Shown here piece after piece: positions 49,993 to 59,590 of a stretch of 64,000 nucleotides of DNA (its first letter is position 1; every line of letters starts with the position of its first letter). The notes below the pieces were generated by a model, which was not told the origin of the DNA, did no database searches, and was given only the letters and a program-made list of their open reading frames with translations. This stretch comes from Gibbula magus (lineage: Eukaryota > Mollusca > Gastropoda > Trochida > Trochidae). The stretch spans positions 72,352,420-72,416,419 of the forward strand of contig OW388289.1 of NCBI GenBank assembly GCA_936450465.1, read 5' to 3'. Both the position numbers and the translations under genes were made by a program.

Positions 49993-52657
49993 GGGTGGGA
50001 GGTTCTAGGGGGCCTAAATCTCAGGGAGAATAATCAGAATGGGGTCAGTTTTATTGACTGCATTCCTGTTTTGGAGGGACAGTTCTCACTTTCCCGATAC
50101 TAAAGTTAAGGGAGGTAGACTCTAATATCCTTTTGGCAGATAGATCCTTGTTAGAGGGAGGTTCCACGACAACATAAGGCATTATTCCAGGATCCCAGGG
50201 AGCACTTTCAGCAACTAGAGAACAAGATCATGTAGTTTAATGGTTCGTGTTATCGCAACTCATTATCTTTATTGCTAAGTTAATGGTTTAACAGAGAACA
50301 AATTGACCTTCTGTTTATGTTTATGTCAAAAGTTAACATAACAAGGTTCTAAATTAAGGCAATGAAGGAAATTCTGTCGACGGATCCTTTGTTATAAAAG
50401 ATACATAGTGAACACTGTTTCAATGTGTCTTTGCAAACTGTATGCCTGTATGTATAGCCTTTAAAGTTGAGAAACAGATCTCAAGTCTTCAAAATATTTA
50501 AATTTCCTAAACCTGAAAACTGCAAATAAGACTGCGAGATCTATGGTTAAAGATGAAAACTTTGCATCATATGTGACTCTGTGTCAAAGGGTTAACCTCT
50601 ACCTGGTCGCGCAATTATCCAGGGTTGGTTTATCATCAACCTCTTGCCAATCTAATATTTCCTATTTGTTAACAAGTTGTGATTCCTGCAGTTTAGCTTC
50701 CCAGAATGGTGTGGCATAAAGGTGAAGGGTTAATGTTTTCTCCTCTTTACGAACATGAGGACGTACAGATGCACCTATCATTTCTACACCAGTCACCATC
50801 TAATCTCAAATGTGTGAATCGAGGGAGGTCATTTATCAGAAACATGCTGAGAAATTCAATTTATCTCAGAAAACAAGTTAAGTGTTGAGAGCAAATCTGA
50901 TTTACCATATCTATTTCCCTGTTTGATTTATTAAAAAATCTACAGACCTGTTTTATCACTGAACAAGCTGTTGGTGATTGCATAAAATGCTGGGAAGCTT
51001 GGAATTACATTATCTCCATACTTCCAGTTAGCTGTTGAAGTGATTATTTCAAAATGGAAATTCGCCAATTTTTCGTTCTTGACTCGGTGTCTGAGGAATA
51101 CTCTGAATGCTTTCTGAGGTTAACCTTTTACCTATGGATTATAGTTGAATGTGTTTTGACAGATGGTAGAACATAACCTTTAACCCAATTGATATATTTA
51201 ACCCTCCTCAACTTGAGTGAAGTATGTTGCTCACGACAAATCTAATGTAACAATTCTCAAGGGAGGTAATCCTTTACCTGATGAATTACTTGATGTCAGT
51301 GCTGAATTTCAGAACTCATTTGATGCCATGAATATTCTAGGTAGGCCCTAATGGGAATACAGGGAATATCATGTACTACATTTGCAAATATGAGTTAAAT
51401 GTACCTATTAATAATTATTATAAATCCTTATTATAAAATTATATTAGAAATACTGATTGTACTTGTTTGCACATTTCAATACCCTGTATTGTATTGTTTG
51501 GCTCTCATAATGCTGGCGACAAGGCAAGGAAATAGCAACTCCCATCCTTGCACATCCATTAAATATGACGTCATCAGGCTTTAAAAACTATCATCCAGAC
51601 CAAGAATATATATGTAGTCACCTACTAAATCATGTTAGTGCATATATTTCCATGTCTGCTACAGGGAGATAGCTTACCTCCTATTCTTTTCATTATTTCA
51701 GAAGATATCCATATGGAAATTGTAGCTCTCTGAGTTTTTCTTTGTCTTCAATTATGGATTATACATGTACAAGTAGCTAGAAACTACCTTTGTTCTGCTT
51801 CATCCAAGATCTGAAGCAATCGCTGGTAAATCAAAGGCTCTCTGTCAACTGAGGCAAAATGGATAATATTTGAACTGTACAACAATCCAACTTTGAGGAT
51901 ATTATGTTTCTGACCAAATCCTGTGTGTTCATTGAACCCTTTGAGCAATTATCATACCTTGATAACTGTTTCAATTATCAATCACAACATATTCAGTTGA
52001 CTTGAGCTCAGTGTAACTTTGATGCCTAAAGTACTGACAGCATCAAAGGATCCCAACGACATCAGTGACATCAGTCAGGTTATAGTTCGCTCATTCGAAC
52101 TGTAAGAAATCATTACAAATATGCTGGAAAGTAATCAAAGTAATACATGAGCTCTTAAAAAACATAGTACTTTCTGGAAATGTACAAAGACTTGTGTTGA
52201 TTTTACTTTATTATTGTTCAAAGCAAGCACAAAGAAGATAACAATGTCATGTTCATTGAAATGTAAAGCACCATGCTATGCCTTGATCTTGATGCTAAAA
52301 TACAAAAGTAAATTACCAAACAATGGTTATATATATATATATAATGATAAGACACATGAAACCTTTGTTCAACTGGTTTTGACTTTCCTTTTACAGATTT
52401 ATTTCACCAACTTTCACTGCTGTATTTGAACTTACGTATACATTGTAGTTTTTGCACAAATTGAACATACTTAACCAATTCTAAAACAGTTAAGATGGTC
52501 AGAATAACACACACAAATCACACAATTTCATAACACTAAAATTAAGAAATGTATAAATGGCAAAAATGGAGGTAAATGAAACTACATTGATATTGAAGTG
52601 ATTGATGGAAGTAGAATAACCACTCTACCGAAATATGTAAGCTCTTTAGTGAAGTAG
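49993..52657. other. Noncoding stretch; (TA)n near 52330
   Basis: A short TA repeat lies at about 52327-52343. Nothing else could be supported. Confidence 0.4.
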
Positions 52658-53088
52658 TGAGAAGTCAGTGTGGCAAGGGGAGTAATGTGTTATGGAGAAG
52701 TTGGTGTTGCAAGGGAAGTACGGAGAAGTCAGCATTGCAAGGAAAGTACAGAGGAGTCAGTGTTGCAAGGGAAGTATGGAGAAGTCGATGTTGCAAGGGA
52801 AGTACGGAAAAGTCGGTGTTGCAAGGGAAGTACGGAGAAGTCGATGTTGCAAGGAAAGTATGGAGGAGTCAGTGTTTCAAGGGAAGTACGAAGGAGTCGT
52901 TGTTGCAAGGGAAGTACGGAGGAGTCAGCATTGCAAGGGGAGTACGGAGGAGTCGGTGTTGCAAGGGAAGTACGGAAAAGTCAGCATTGCAAGGGAAATA
53001 CGGAGGAGTCGGTGTTGCAAGGGAAGTACGGAGGAGTCAGTGTTTCAAGGGAAGTACGGAGGAGTCGGTGTTGCAAGGGAAGTATGGA
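52658..53088. repeat. Minisatellite, 28-bp unit, ~15 copies, stop-free in three forward frames
   Basis: The unit is close to GTTGCAAGGGAAGTACGGAG followed by AAGTCGGT, with variants (GCATTGCAAGG, GTTTCAAGG, GAGGAGTC). The 28-bp period holds through the array (TTGC starts at 52707, 52735 and 52763). Because 28 is not a multiple of three, each frame cycles through all three readings every 84 bp (28 residues). No unit carries a stop, so all three + frames stay open for about 139-157 codons. The encoded strings are rich in K, G, S, V, E, R and C. I regard it as noncoding unless transcripts show otherwise. Confidence 0.9.
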
Positions 53089-54217
53089 ACACAGGTGGAA
53101 GACATTTGTGATTGTGATACTGTTTTGTGACTAACATTGGCAAATAGCCCAGGTGGAAGAAACAGTGACAAGCCACGCCTGTCATTGTGTATCCTTTTTC
53201 AAGTCCGCTGGGCTGTCTAATTTGCAATATCAAAGTTCTGATGATGTTCAAACATGTCTCCTGCAGAAGGATCTAATTAGATTCAACATCACAGGACAAG
53301 TGTTGAACATCATACACAACATCAGAGTTGGCCTCCTGATTCAGTCGTACATTTATAGATTGCTTCTGTTTGAACTTTTTCATTATCGTTTTTTAAAAGT
53401 TTGTGCGGACTTCCCTCAAAGATTTGTACAAAGGACTCATGCTACTTACACAGTGTGTTGTGTGGATTTCATGTTTTTGAAGTTTTAATAGCATTTGATG
53501 CTTTGTCTTTAGAAGAATTCTTTTTTAAATATGCAGGAGACAGCTATCCATATCCACTCTTCCCTATTGGAAGATGCTCTGAGAAGGAAAAGCAGATTAA
53601 ATTTTAGAATAGAACATCTGGTCCATTAGTATTTGTCAGATCAACACATCTTTTAGTCACCATTGCTTCCATAAGACCTCTTTGGTAATTCCAGGAGACT
53701 TCACTTCCTGAAAAAGTCTTGAAACCTGTCTCTCAACATGTCAGTCCTCCTGAGGAAGTGTTTCAGGTTGCAGATCACCATGTAAATATCATGTTTACAA
53801 ATCTGATTATTTAATGTATCTACAGAGAAAGATTAAAACTTGTCTTCCTTTATATGTCAGTCTTTGAGTTTTAAACTTTTATAGCAATTTTATAAGTTGT
53901 CACAACTTTATGCCATTATGTCAATCCCAGACTTTCAAAGAAAAAACTTTTTAGTACTTTTGGAAAGTCACCAATTCACTTTAGGATTGGATTTATGACA
54001 CTATGTAACTTTAAGACTGTACCTTTAAGCTTGGGATTCTCAAAGGTCTTTCACTTAAATTCAAGTGTCACACGTACAGCAATATTGACATATGGCTCTT
54101 AGATAAAGGGCCCTGTACAGAATGTTTATTCAAAACTCTGTCACTTTCAGAGTTCTGTATTGAGAGTTTTCATTATATCGGGAAAGAGTTTTGGGTTCTT
54201 TTCTTTCCCTTATCACA
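53089..54217. other. Noncoding stretch, nothing recognised
   Basis: A frame of 111 codons at 53153-53488 has no recognisable motif or splice context. Confidence 0.4.
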
Positions 54218-54445
54218 CAATTCCTGAAAAAGTTTTAGACATAACAGAGATTCTTGAAATAGTTTTAAATTTTTTATCAAGAGTTCTTGAAAAGTATTTA
54301 GAATCATGATCAAAAGATTCCTGTAAATCTTTTAGAATCTTTATCAAGAGATTTCTGAAAAAATTTTGAATCCTTTATCAAGAGCTTACTAAAAAAGTTT
54401 TAGAATATTGATCAAGAGATTCCTAAAAGAGTTTTGGAATCTTTC
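54218..54445. repeat. Degenerate minisatellite, ~34-bp unit, 7 copies
   Basis: Units near TTCCTGAAAAAGTTTTAGAA plus TCTTTATCAAGAGA start at about 54221, 54251, 54284, 54318, 54352, 54386 and 54420. Most spacings are 33-34 bp. Confidence 0.75.
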
Positions 54446-55202
54446 TCTGCCTCCGTCATCAATCTGTGAGTTCTGAAAGTGTCCAGAGAAACAATGGCCT
54501 GCTCTTGAGGCAGCTGGTTGAGTCTCTCCTAATCACTCTTTGGACAAGTCAGTTGCTTCTCCAGGGATTTGCCAGAGTCTCGCAGTCTTAATTCAGAACT
54601 TCACAAGTATTTGCTCTGTCTTGTTTAATCCTTCTCTTTGTATTTGATGAAATTTTCAATCATATTTGCGATATTAGATGATTGATATTTGAGTTGTTAT
54701 GGTGGTAATGAATACCAATTAATGCTTAATTGGACTTGACTACATTATCACAATGGACACCGGTCCTCTGACTCGTGCAAAAGGCGTTTTCTCTTTTCTC
54801 ATGATTTAATGATATCAAATTATCGTCACTCGGCTGAGGAGTCGTCTAATTAACTGTTAAGGTTTGTCTGTGATATTTTGCTTAACAGTTTGTTAACAAA
54901 TGAATTCATAACCATGTTCTTTGGAAATTATTATGAAAAAGCGCAGGAATATAGACATAGTCATGTAGAAGTCAAATTGTAGAAAATATTAAATCAGAAT
55001 CATTAAATGATTATGGAGAATTAAATTTGGTATTCCTAAGGGCAAAACATCCTGTCCATGAAATGTCCGTGAACACAAAAGGACATGTTAAATAGTCTCC
55101 AAAAAGCAGATTAATATCAGGGCTGATTGGATGGAGTTTCAAGACTAAGTCATGTACAAGATTCTTCACCTTTGATTTTCCTGATAAGTTTTATGGATTA
55201 AA
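54446..55202. other. AT-rich noncoding stretch, nothing recognised
   Basis: No gene, RNA or repeat could be supported before the SINE remnant at 55203. Confidence 0.4.
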
Positions 55203-55213
55203 GTGAGGTGAGG
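55203..55213 (-). mobile_element. 3' tail of a minus-strand SINE, cut off by the DIRS-like element
   Basis: GTGAGGTGAGG is the reverse complement of the CCTCACCTCAC tail of the SINE at 145-462. The rest of the same SINE continues at 61218 on the other side of the retrotransposon. Confidence 0.65.
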
Positions 55214-55417
55214 TTCTTTTTCAGAAGGGATCCTCCTTGGGGTACTTATTGCATAAAATCCTTGATTTTTGATATATGACAGGTTGTAACTATATTTTCC
55301 ACATAAAATTAGTTAAAAAACTAAAAAAACGTACTTTGGGTCACCCCTTTCGAGCCTCACCCCTTACGGTTGTCATGCAACCAAGGGCGGTAACTCTAAC
55401 CTCACCACTTTCCAATC
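55214..55417 (+). repeat. Left inverted terminal repeat of the DIRS-like element
   Basis: Positions 55228-55417 match the reverse complement of 60991-61180 over 190 bp with a single substitution (in the CTTGATTTTTGATATATG stretch). The outermost 14 bases (55214-55227) differ from the right end and are repeated only in the internal complementary region. The left repeat likely carries the promoter, but no core motif was assigned. Confidence 0.95.
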
Positions 55418-55494
55418 TGTCATTCTAGTTGACTGGTCGCACGAAGTTTTTTGCTCTCAAGTTTTCTGAGTTACGTCTTCCGATCTTGAAGAAA

Positions 55495-55521
55495 ATGGCC
55501 CAAAAGCAATCTGTATGTGTG
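55495..55521 (+). CDS. Candidate first coding exon of ORF1 (nine codons)
   Basis: An ATG in strong context (GAAAATGG, purine at -3 and G at +4) opens a nine-codon frame, MAQKQSVCV. A consensus-like 5' splice site follows directly (GTG then GTAACT). If unspliced, the frame stops after seven more codons. If the intron 55522-56002 is removed, the phase-0 end joins in frame with the zinc-binding start of ORF1, which has no ATG of its own near its beginning. The splice is inferred from sequence signals only. Confidence 0.5.
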
Positions 55522-56002
55522 GTAACTTCTACCTTTTTACAGTAGGGTCGAATGGCTTCACGGTTTTAGTCGTAGATTTCGTGTATTTGTAACTTACTTT
55601 CGCGCACATGGCGGGAAAGTCGACCCAAGATGGCGGCCATTTTTTCTCGATCGATGTGTTTTGATCGTGGAATTTGGTTAGATCTGGGCTTTCCACCTTT
55701 ATATATATATATTTTGGGGTTTCATATTCGATTTCTGTAAGTATTTCGAATAGCCCACTGGCCTGCATGCAATTTAGAAAATTACATGTTCTTTTTCTTC
55801 CAGTGATGTTTAGGGGTGTGGCCATGTTTGTTTACGTTTGTACAACTTCGCATTTGCCATTCGCCTCTGCTATTGTTTTTTACATGCATGTTACAAAACA
55901 ATTACATCTCATTCCCCCATGTATTTGTATATATATTCTTTAAGAAATTATATATATACGCATGTTGCAAGGATCGGTCTTGAATGGCTATTTTGTTTCT
56001 AG
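55522..56002 (+). other. Candidate spliceosomal intron within the DIRS-like element (481 bp)
   Basis: The donor is GTAACT at 55522 and the acceptor is TTTTGTTTCTAG ending at 56002. The interval is T-rich, AT-rich compared with the coding part, and has stops in the ORF1 frame (TAG immediately before 56003). Donor and acceptor are both phase 0. Introns in retrotransposons are unusual because a spliced RNA template would lose them. I recall introns being reported for some DIRS1-like elements. Confidence 0.5.
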
Positions 56003-56455
56003 CCTTTCAAGCCGTGTTCCCTGTGTAATGGACCTGTCTCCATAACGGACGGGCATGACGAGTGCTTGCGCTGTCTCGCACAGGATTTTCATCACCCTCT
56101 AAAGTGTGATATCTGCAAGGCTTTCACCCCTAAGGCCAGGGCCAGACGGGATGCTGACCTGGAGTTTTTTGCTGGTGCCTTGTTGCAGAACAAGGACATA
56201 GCGAACCTCGACCCTCCATCTAAGGTTAAGAAGCTAGCCAAAGCTAAGCTTAGTGGTAAGAAAGGTAAAGGTAAGGCTTCGGCCTCCGCGACTGTGTCCT
56301 CGATCAAGCCAGTCCTCGATGGTTCTTCATCCGAGGCCGACTCAGTCGAGGACCAGCGGGGGGCCTCAGCCGGGGAATGTACCCACCCTCCCACCCCAAC
56401 AACAACTAATGTAACACCTAACGCTAACGGGGATCGAGTTCATGGACGTCGATGA
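56003..56455 (+). CDS. DIRS gag-like ORF1, N-terminal part
   Basis: The frame is open from 56003 (just after TAG at 56000-56002) to the stop at 56453-56455, about 150 codons. It starts with a cysteine/histidine cluster: CSLC at about 56015, HDECLRCL at about 56054, a following HH, and CDIC at about 56105. This pattern is typical of the start of animal DIRS ORF1 proteins and is probably a zinc-binding fold. A lysine-rich stretch (KKLAKAKLSGKKGKGK) and a low-complexity Ser/Ala/Pro/Thr region follow. The frame ends in a short foreign tail just after a GGGG run at 56429-56432. Skipping one base there would continue directly into the next ORF. A downstream start at the TTG of 56066 is unlikely because it would remove half of the cysteine cluster. 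Confidence 0.75.
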   Translation, partial: PFKPCSLCNGPVSITDGHDECLRCLAQDFHHPLKCDICKAFTPKARARRDADLEFFAGALLQNKDIANLDPPSKVKKLAKAKLSGKKGKGKASASATVSSIKPVLDGSSSEADSVEDQRGASAGECTHPPTPTTTNVTPNANGDRVHGRR

Positions 56456-57476
56456 GGTTCGGGAGGACTCGGGTTCTTTACCAGCTGCCGCTGCCATCAG
56501 GAACCTCCGTGGCTTGATCGCGGAGGCTATCCCTGGTGTTGCTGCCCCGGTCCCCGAGCCCGAGGACATGGACTACCGCTTGTCGGGGGAGGCCTTCGCT
56601 AAGAGCAAGGCTCCCGTAGTGGGGCTCCGCGTGCTCCCTTCACTAATGGACGAGCTAGTCGATCCCCTCCTAGCTGGTGCCCGCTCTACCGCCGATCTAG
56701 GCTACTTATCTAGGCGGTATCAGCTGGGGGAGGAAGGCTTGTTCGATATTCCGTTGGTGGGGGACTGCGTGTTTACCGCGGTTTCTTTGCACCGGCCTAG
56801 GGTTACACCCTCGGTCGGTAGGCAAGGTCGGCGGCTGCCACCCTTCACTGTTGGAGCATCTGAGTTAAAGGTGGTGTATCGATACTATGAAGATCAGTAT
56901 CGTAACGCCGCCCAGCAACTCCAGATTGCGGTCCATCAGGCGTACCTGGCCTCCATGCAGGACCAGCTCGCTTCGAAGGTTGAGGTCTCGGGGAATTCTT
57001 CCTCTGAGCTCCTCGGGCAGCTTACCGCGGTCGGTGGCCATCTGGCGCGCGACTCTATCAAGTGTTCGGCTAACCAGATGGCATGCGCAGTGGTGGGAAT
57101 GCGCAAGCTGTGGCTGTCGGCGTCAACTTGGATGCCGTCAACCCAGCAGTCCCTGCTGAATTTGCCTTTCCGGGTCGGCTCTACGCTCTTCCCGGGGGCT
57201 CAGCAGGTACTCCGGGACACCGCGGACGTCGTCACGACCTGCCGGGAGACCTCTAAGGTTCTCTCCGTGCAGGATCCAGACGTCAAGCGCGCACGCGTGT
57301 CCAACCCTCCCCCTGCTCGTTCCTCAGCGCCGACTGGGAAACCAGCTTGGATGTCAGCTAGTCTGAATCAAGCTGGGGGCAGGGGCAAGGGTCCCAAGAA
57401 GCGTGGCGGGAAACACCAGCAGCCATCGGGCAAGCAGGGGTTTCGGGGGCGCGGGAAGCCAAACCAGGGCTCCTAG
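56442..57476 (+). CDS. DIRS gag-like ORF1, C-terminal (capsid/nucleocapsid-like) part
   Basis: This 344-codon frame overlaps the end of the N-terminal part by 14 bp, in the +1 frame. It is open upstream of its first ATG, so that ATG may not be a genuine start. The centre (about residues 50-290) has no obvious enzymatic motif and fits a structural DIRS ORF1 protein. The last 35 residues are very basic and Gly-rich (GRGKGPKKRGGKHQQPSGKQ, then an RGRGK block), consistent with RNA or DNA binding. Codon composition is GC-rich like the rest of the element. The most economical reading is one ORF1 split by a one-base insertion in GGGG at 56429-56432. A programmed +1 shift or an assembly error are alternatives. 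Confidence 0.8.
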   Translation: MDVDEVREDSGSLPAAAAIRNLRGLIAEAIPGVAAPVPEPEDMDYRLSGEAFAKSKAPVVGLRVLPSLMDELVDPLLAGARSTADLGYLSRRYQLGEEGLFDIPLVGDCVFTAVSLHRPRVTPSVGRQGRRLPPFTVGASELKVVYRYYEDQYRNAAQQLQIAVHQAYLASMQDQLASKVEVSGNSSSELLGQLTAVGGHLARDSIKCSANQMACAVVGMRKLWLSASTWMPSTQQSLLNLPFRVGSTLFPGAQQVLRDTADVVTTCRETSKVLSVQDPDVKRARVSNPPPARSSAPTGKPAWMSASLNQAGGRGKGPKKRGGKHQQPSGKQGFRGRGKPNQGS

Positions 57477-59590
57477 CTCCTCCCGTACCGCTCGGGGTGT
57501 CCAAAATTCCGGGGGCCGGAGTGCCGCCGGAGACGGACACCTTATGCTTATTGGGACACATCCCTGTTGGCGGCCGACTGTCGAGGTTCATAGACGCTTG
57601 GGCCAAGGCCACGTCAAACACCTGGGTCCTGTCCACACTCAGGGAAGGCCACATGCCACAGTGGAAGCGCGGTCCACCTTCATTTACCGGGGTGCGGCAC
57701 ACGAAGGTGCCCTCCGCGCCGGAGAAGGTGGACATCCTCCGCTCAGAAGTCAAAGCGTTGCTGAGCAAGGCTGCGATAGAGCTAGTGCCTGTGGGCCAGG
57801 AAGAGAGCGGATATTATTCCACATACTTCCTGGTGACCAAGAAGGGCGGAGGGTTCAGGCCTATCCTAAATCTAAAGATCAGGAACAAACTCATAGAGGT
57901 ACCATCGTTCAAGATGGAGACTCTAAGGTCTGTGATTTCGTCAGTGCAGGTCGGGGAGTGGCTATCCTCCATAGACCTCAAAGACGCTTACCTTCACGTA
58001 CCGATGCACCCAGACTTCAAGAAGTTTCTGCGGTTTGCATTCGACGGGAAGTGTTATCAGTTCAGGGTGTTACCCTTCGGAATCTCAACGGCTCCGAGGG
58101 TATTCACCAAGCTCATGCTGGTAGCTGCTCAGGTAGCCAGGTCTCAGGGCAGGTGTTGTCATCCCTACCTGGACGACTGGCTCCTCAGAGCGCTGTCTCA
58201 GCTACAGAACCACGAGTCCACCCAGGCCATTCTGCACACGTTGGTCTCGCTGGGGTGGATCGTGAATCTCAAAAAGTCGGAGCTAGCCCCATCACGGGAC
58301 TTAGTCTTCCTGGGCTCCAGGTTCCGGACGGAGCCGGGGATCGTATCCCTGGCCCCGGACCGGGTCCCGAAGATCCTCGGGGCTGTGAACTCGTTTCTCA
58401 GCGCTCCAACCCACACGGCTCGGGTCTGGCTCCAGCTCCTCGGAGTCATGGCAGCGACCATAGACGTGGTTTGGAGGTCCCGGCTCCGCATGAGGCCCGT
58501 CCAACAAGCTTTGGCGGGTCTGTGGTCCCACTCGGAGTCTTACGAGAAGCTGCTCGTCACTCCGGGGTGGGTCTTACCACACCTCTCTTGGTGGACCAAT
58601 GTCGATCACCTGACTCGGGGTTACCCCCTGCAGGCTCCGGCGCCGACCCTGACTGTTCAGACCGACGCCTCCCTCACGGGATGGGGCGGGGTTCTGGGAT
58701 CTCGTACGGTCTCGGGCCTGTGGTCACAAGCCGAGTCTCAGATGCACATCAATGTGTTAGAACTCAGGGCGGCCAGGCTAGTCTTGCAACATCTGAGGGA
58801 TCAGGTGAGGGGTCAGGTGGTCCGGCTTCAGCTGGACAACAGGACCGCCATGGCTTACATCCTCAATCAGGGCGGGACGGTTTCTCCGTCCCTCCTGGAG
58901 GAGACGTGGCAGTTCTTCCTTTGGTGCGACGAGGTCGACACCACGGTTCTGCCAGTGTACTTACCAGGGGTGGACAATATCCGAGCGGACGCTCTGTCTC
59001 GCCGGATTCTTGCCCCCCACGAGTGGCTACTGGATCGAGAGATATTCGAGACTATCTCCCAGTTATACGGGTCATTCCAGGTGGATCTGTTTGCGTCAGG
59101 GACGAACTTTCAGATACCCCAGTTTTGCTCCAGGATACCCGACACTCGGGCTCTCTCCCAGGATGCATTCGAACTGGACTGGACAGACAGAGTTCTGTGG
59201 GCTTTCCCACCAGTGCCTCTGATCTCCAAGGTCCTTGCCCGTCTAGCCACTCATCCTCCGCGTCTGCTGGTGCTAATCACACCTCTGTGGGCAGCGCAAA
59301 CTTGGTTTCCACAGGTACTCAGGTCTCTGGCTATGCCACCTGTTCTGTTACCGTGTCGGCCGGGACTTCTGTCCCAGGACGGAGCCCCCCACCCCAACCC
59401 CAGGGTGCAGTGGGTGGCTTGGCCTCTGTCCGGAATCGCCTCCAAAGTAGCGGTATTCCTGCACGAGTTGCAGACACAATACTGGCTTCGAGGAGGGATT
59501 CAACGAACATTCAGTATGAAGATAGATGGGCCTGCTATTCGCGCTGGTGTGCAGATAGGGACGTACTCGATCCCTTTTCTGCAGATCTAG
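57362..59590 (+). CDS. DIRS ORF2: reverse transcriptase, RNase H and methyltransferase-like protein
   Basis: The frame is open from 57362 (after TAG at 57359) to the stop at 59588-59590 and overlaps the end of ORF1 by 115 bp. There is no ATG before 57653, so translation may start by frame shift, from GTG at 57497, or internally. Numbering from 57497: RT catalytic Asp159 in SSIDLKDAYLHVPM, then FRVLPFGISTAPRVF, then YLDD with Asp226/Asp227; RNase H Asp390 (VQTDASLTGWGG), Glu422 (NVLELRA), Asp447 (LDNRTA) and Asp498 (RADALSR). The C-terminal third has VDLFAS at about 529-534 and AFPPVPLI at about 569-576, matching the Dam-like methyltransferase-type domain found after RNase H in DIRS elements. 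All catalytic residues are present. The protein should copy the element RNA into DNA. No protease or DDE integrase is seen. Confidence 0.93.
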   Translation, partial: SESSWGQGQGSQEAWRETPAAIGQAGVSGAREAKPGLLAPPVPLGVSKIPGAGVPPETDTLCLLGHIPVGGRLSRFIDAWAKATSNTWVLSTLREGHMPQWKRGPPSFTGVRHTKVPSAPEKVDILRSEVKALLSKAAIELVPVGQEESGYYSTYFLVTKKGGGFRPILNLKIRNKLIEVPSFKMETLRSVISSVQVGEWLSSIDLKDAYLHVPMHPDFKKFLRFAFDGKCYQFRVLPFGISTAPRVFTKLMLVAAQVARSQGRCCHPYLDDWLLRALSQLQNHESTQAILHTLVSLGWIVNLKKSELAPSRDLVFLGSRFRTEPGIVSLAPDRVPKILGAVNSFLSAPTHTARVWLQLLGVMAATIDVVWRSRLRMRPVQQALAGLWSHSESYEKLLVTPGWVLPHLSWWTNVDHLTRGYPLQAPAPTLTVQTDASLTGWGGVLGSRTVSGLWSQAESQMHINVLELRAARLVLQHLRDQVRGQVVRLQLDNRTAMAYILNQGGTVSPSLLEETWQFFLWCDEVDTTVLPVYLPGVDNIRADALSRRILAPHEWLLDREIFETISQLYGSFQVDLFASGTNFQIPQFCSRIPDTRALSQDAFELDWTDRVLWAFPPVPLISKVLARLATHPPRLLVLITPLWAAQTWFPQVLRSLAMPPVLLPCRPGLLSQDGAPHPNPRVQWVAWPLSGIASKVAVFLHELQTQYWLRGGIQRTFSMKIDGPAIRAGVQIGTYSIPFLQI

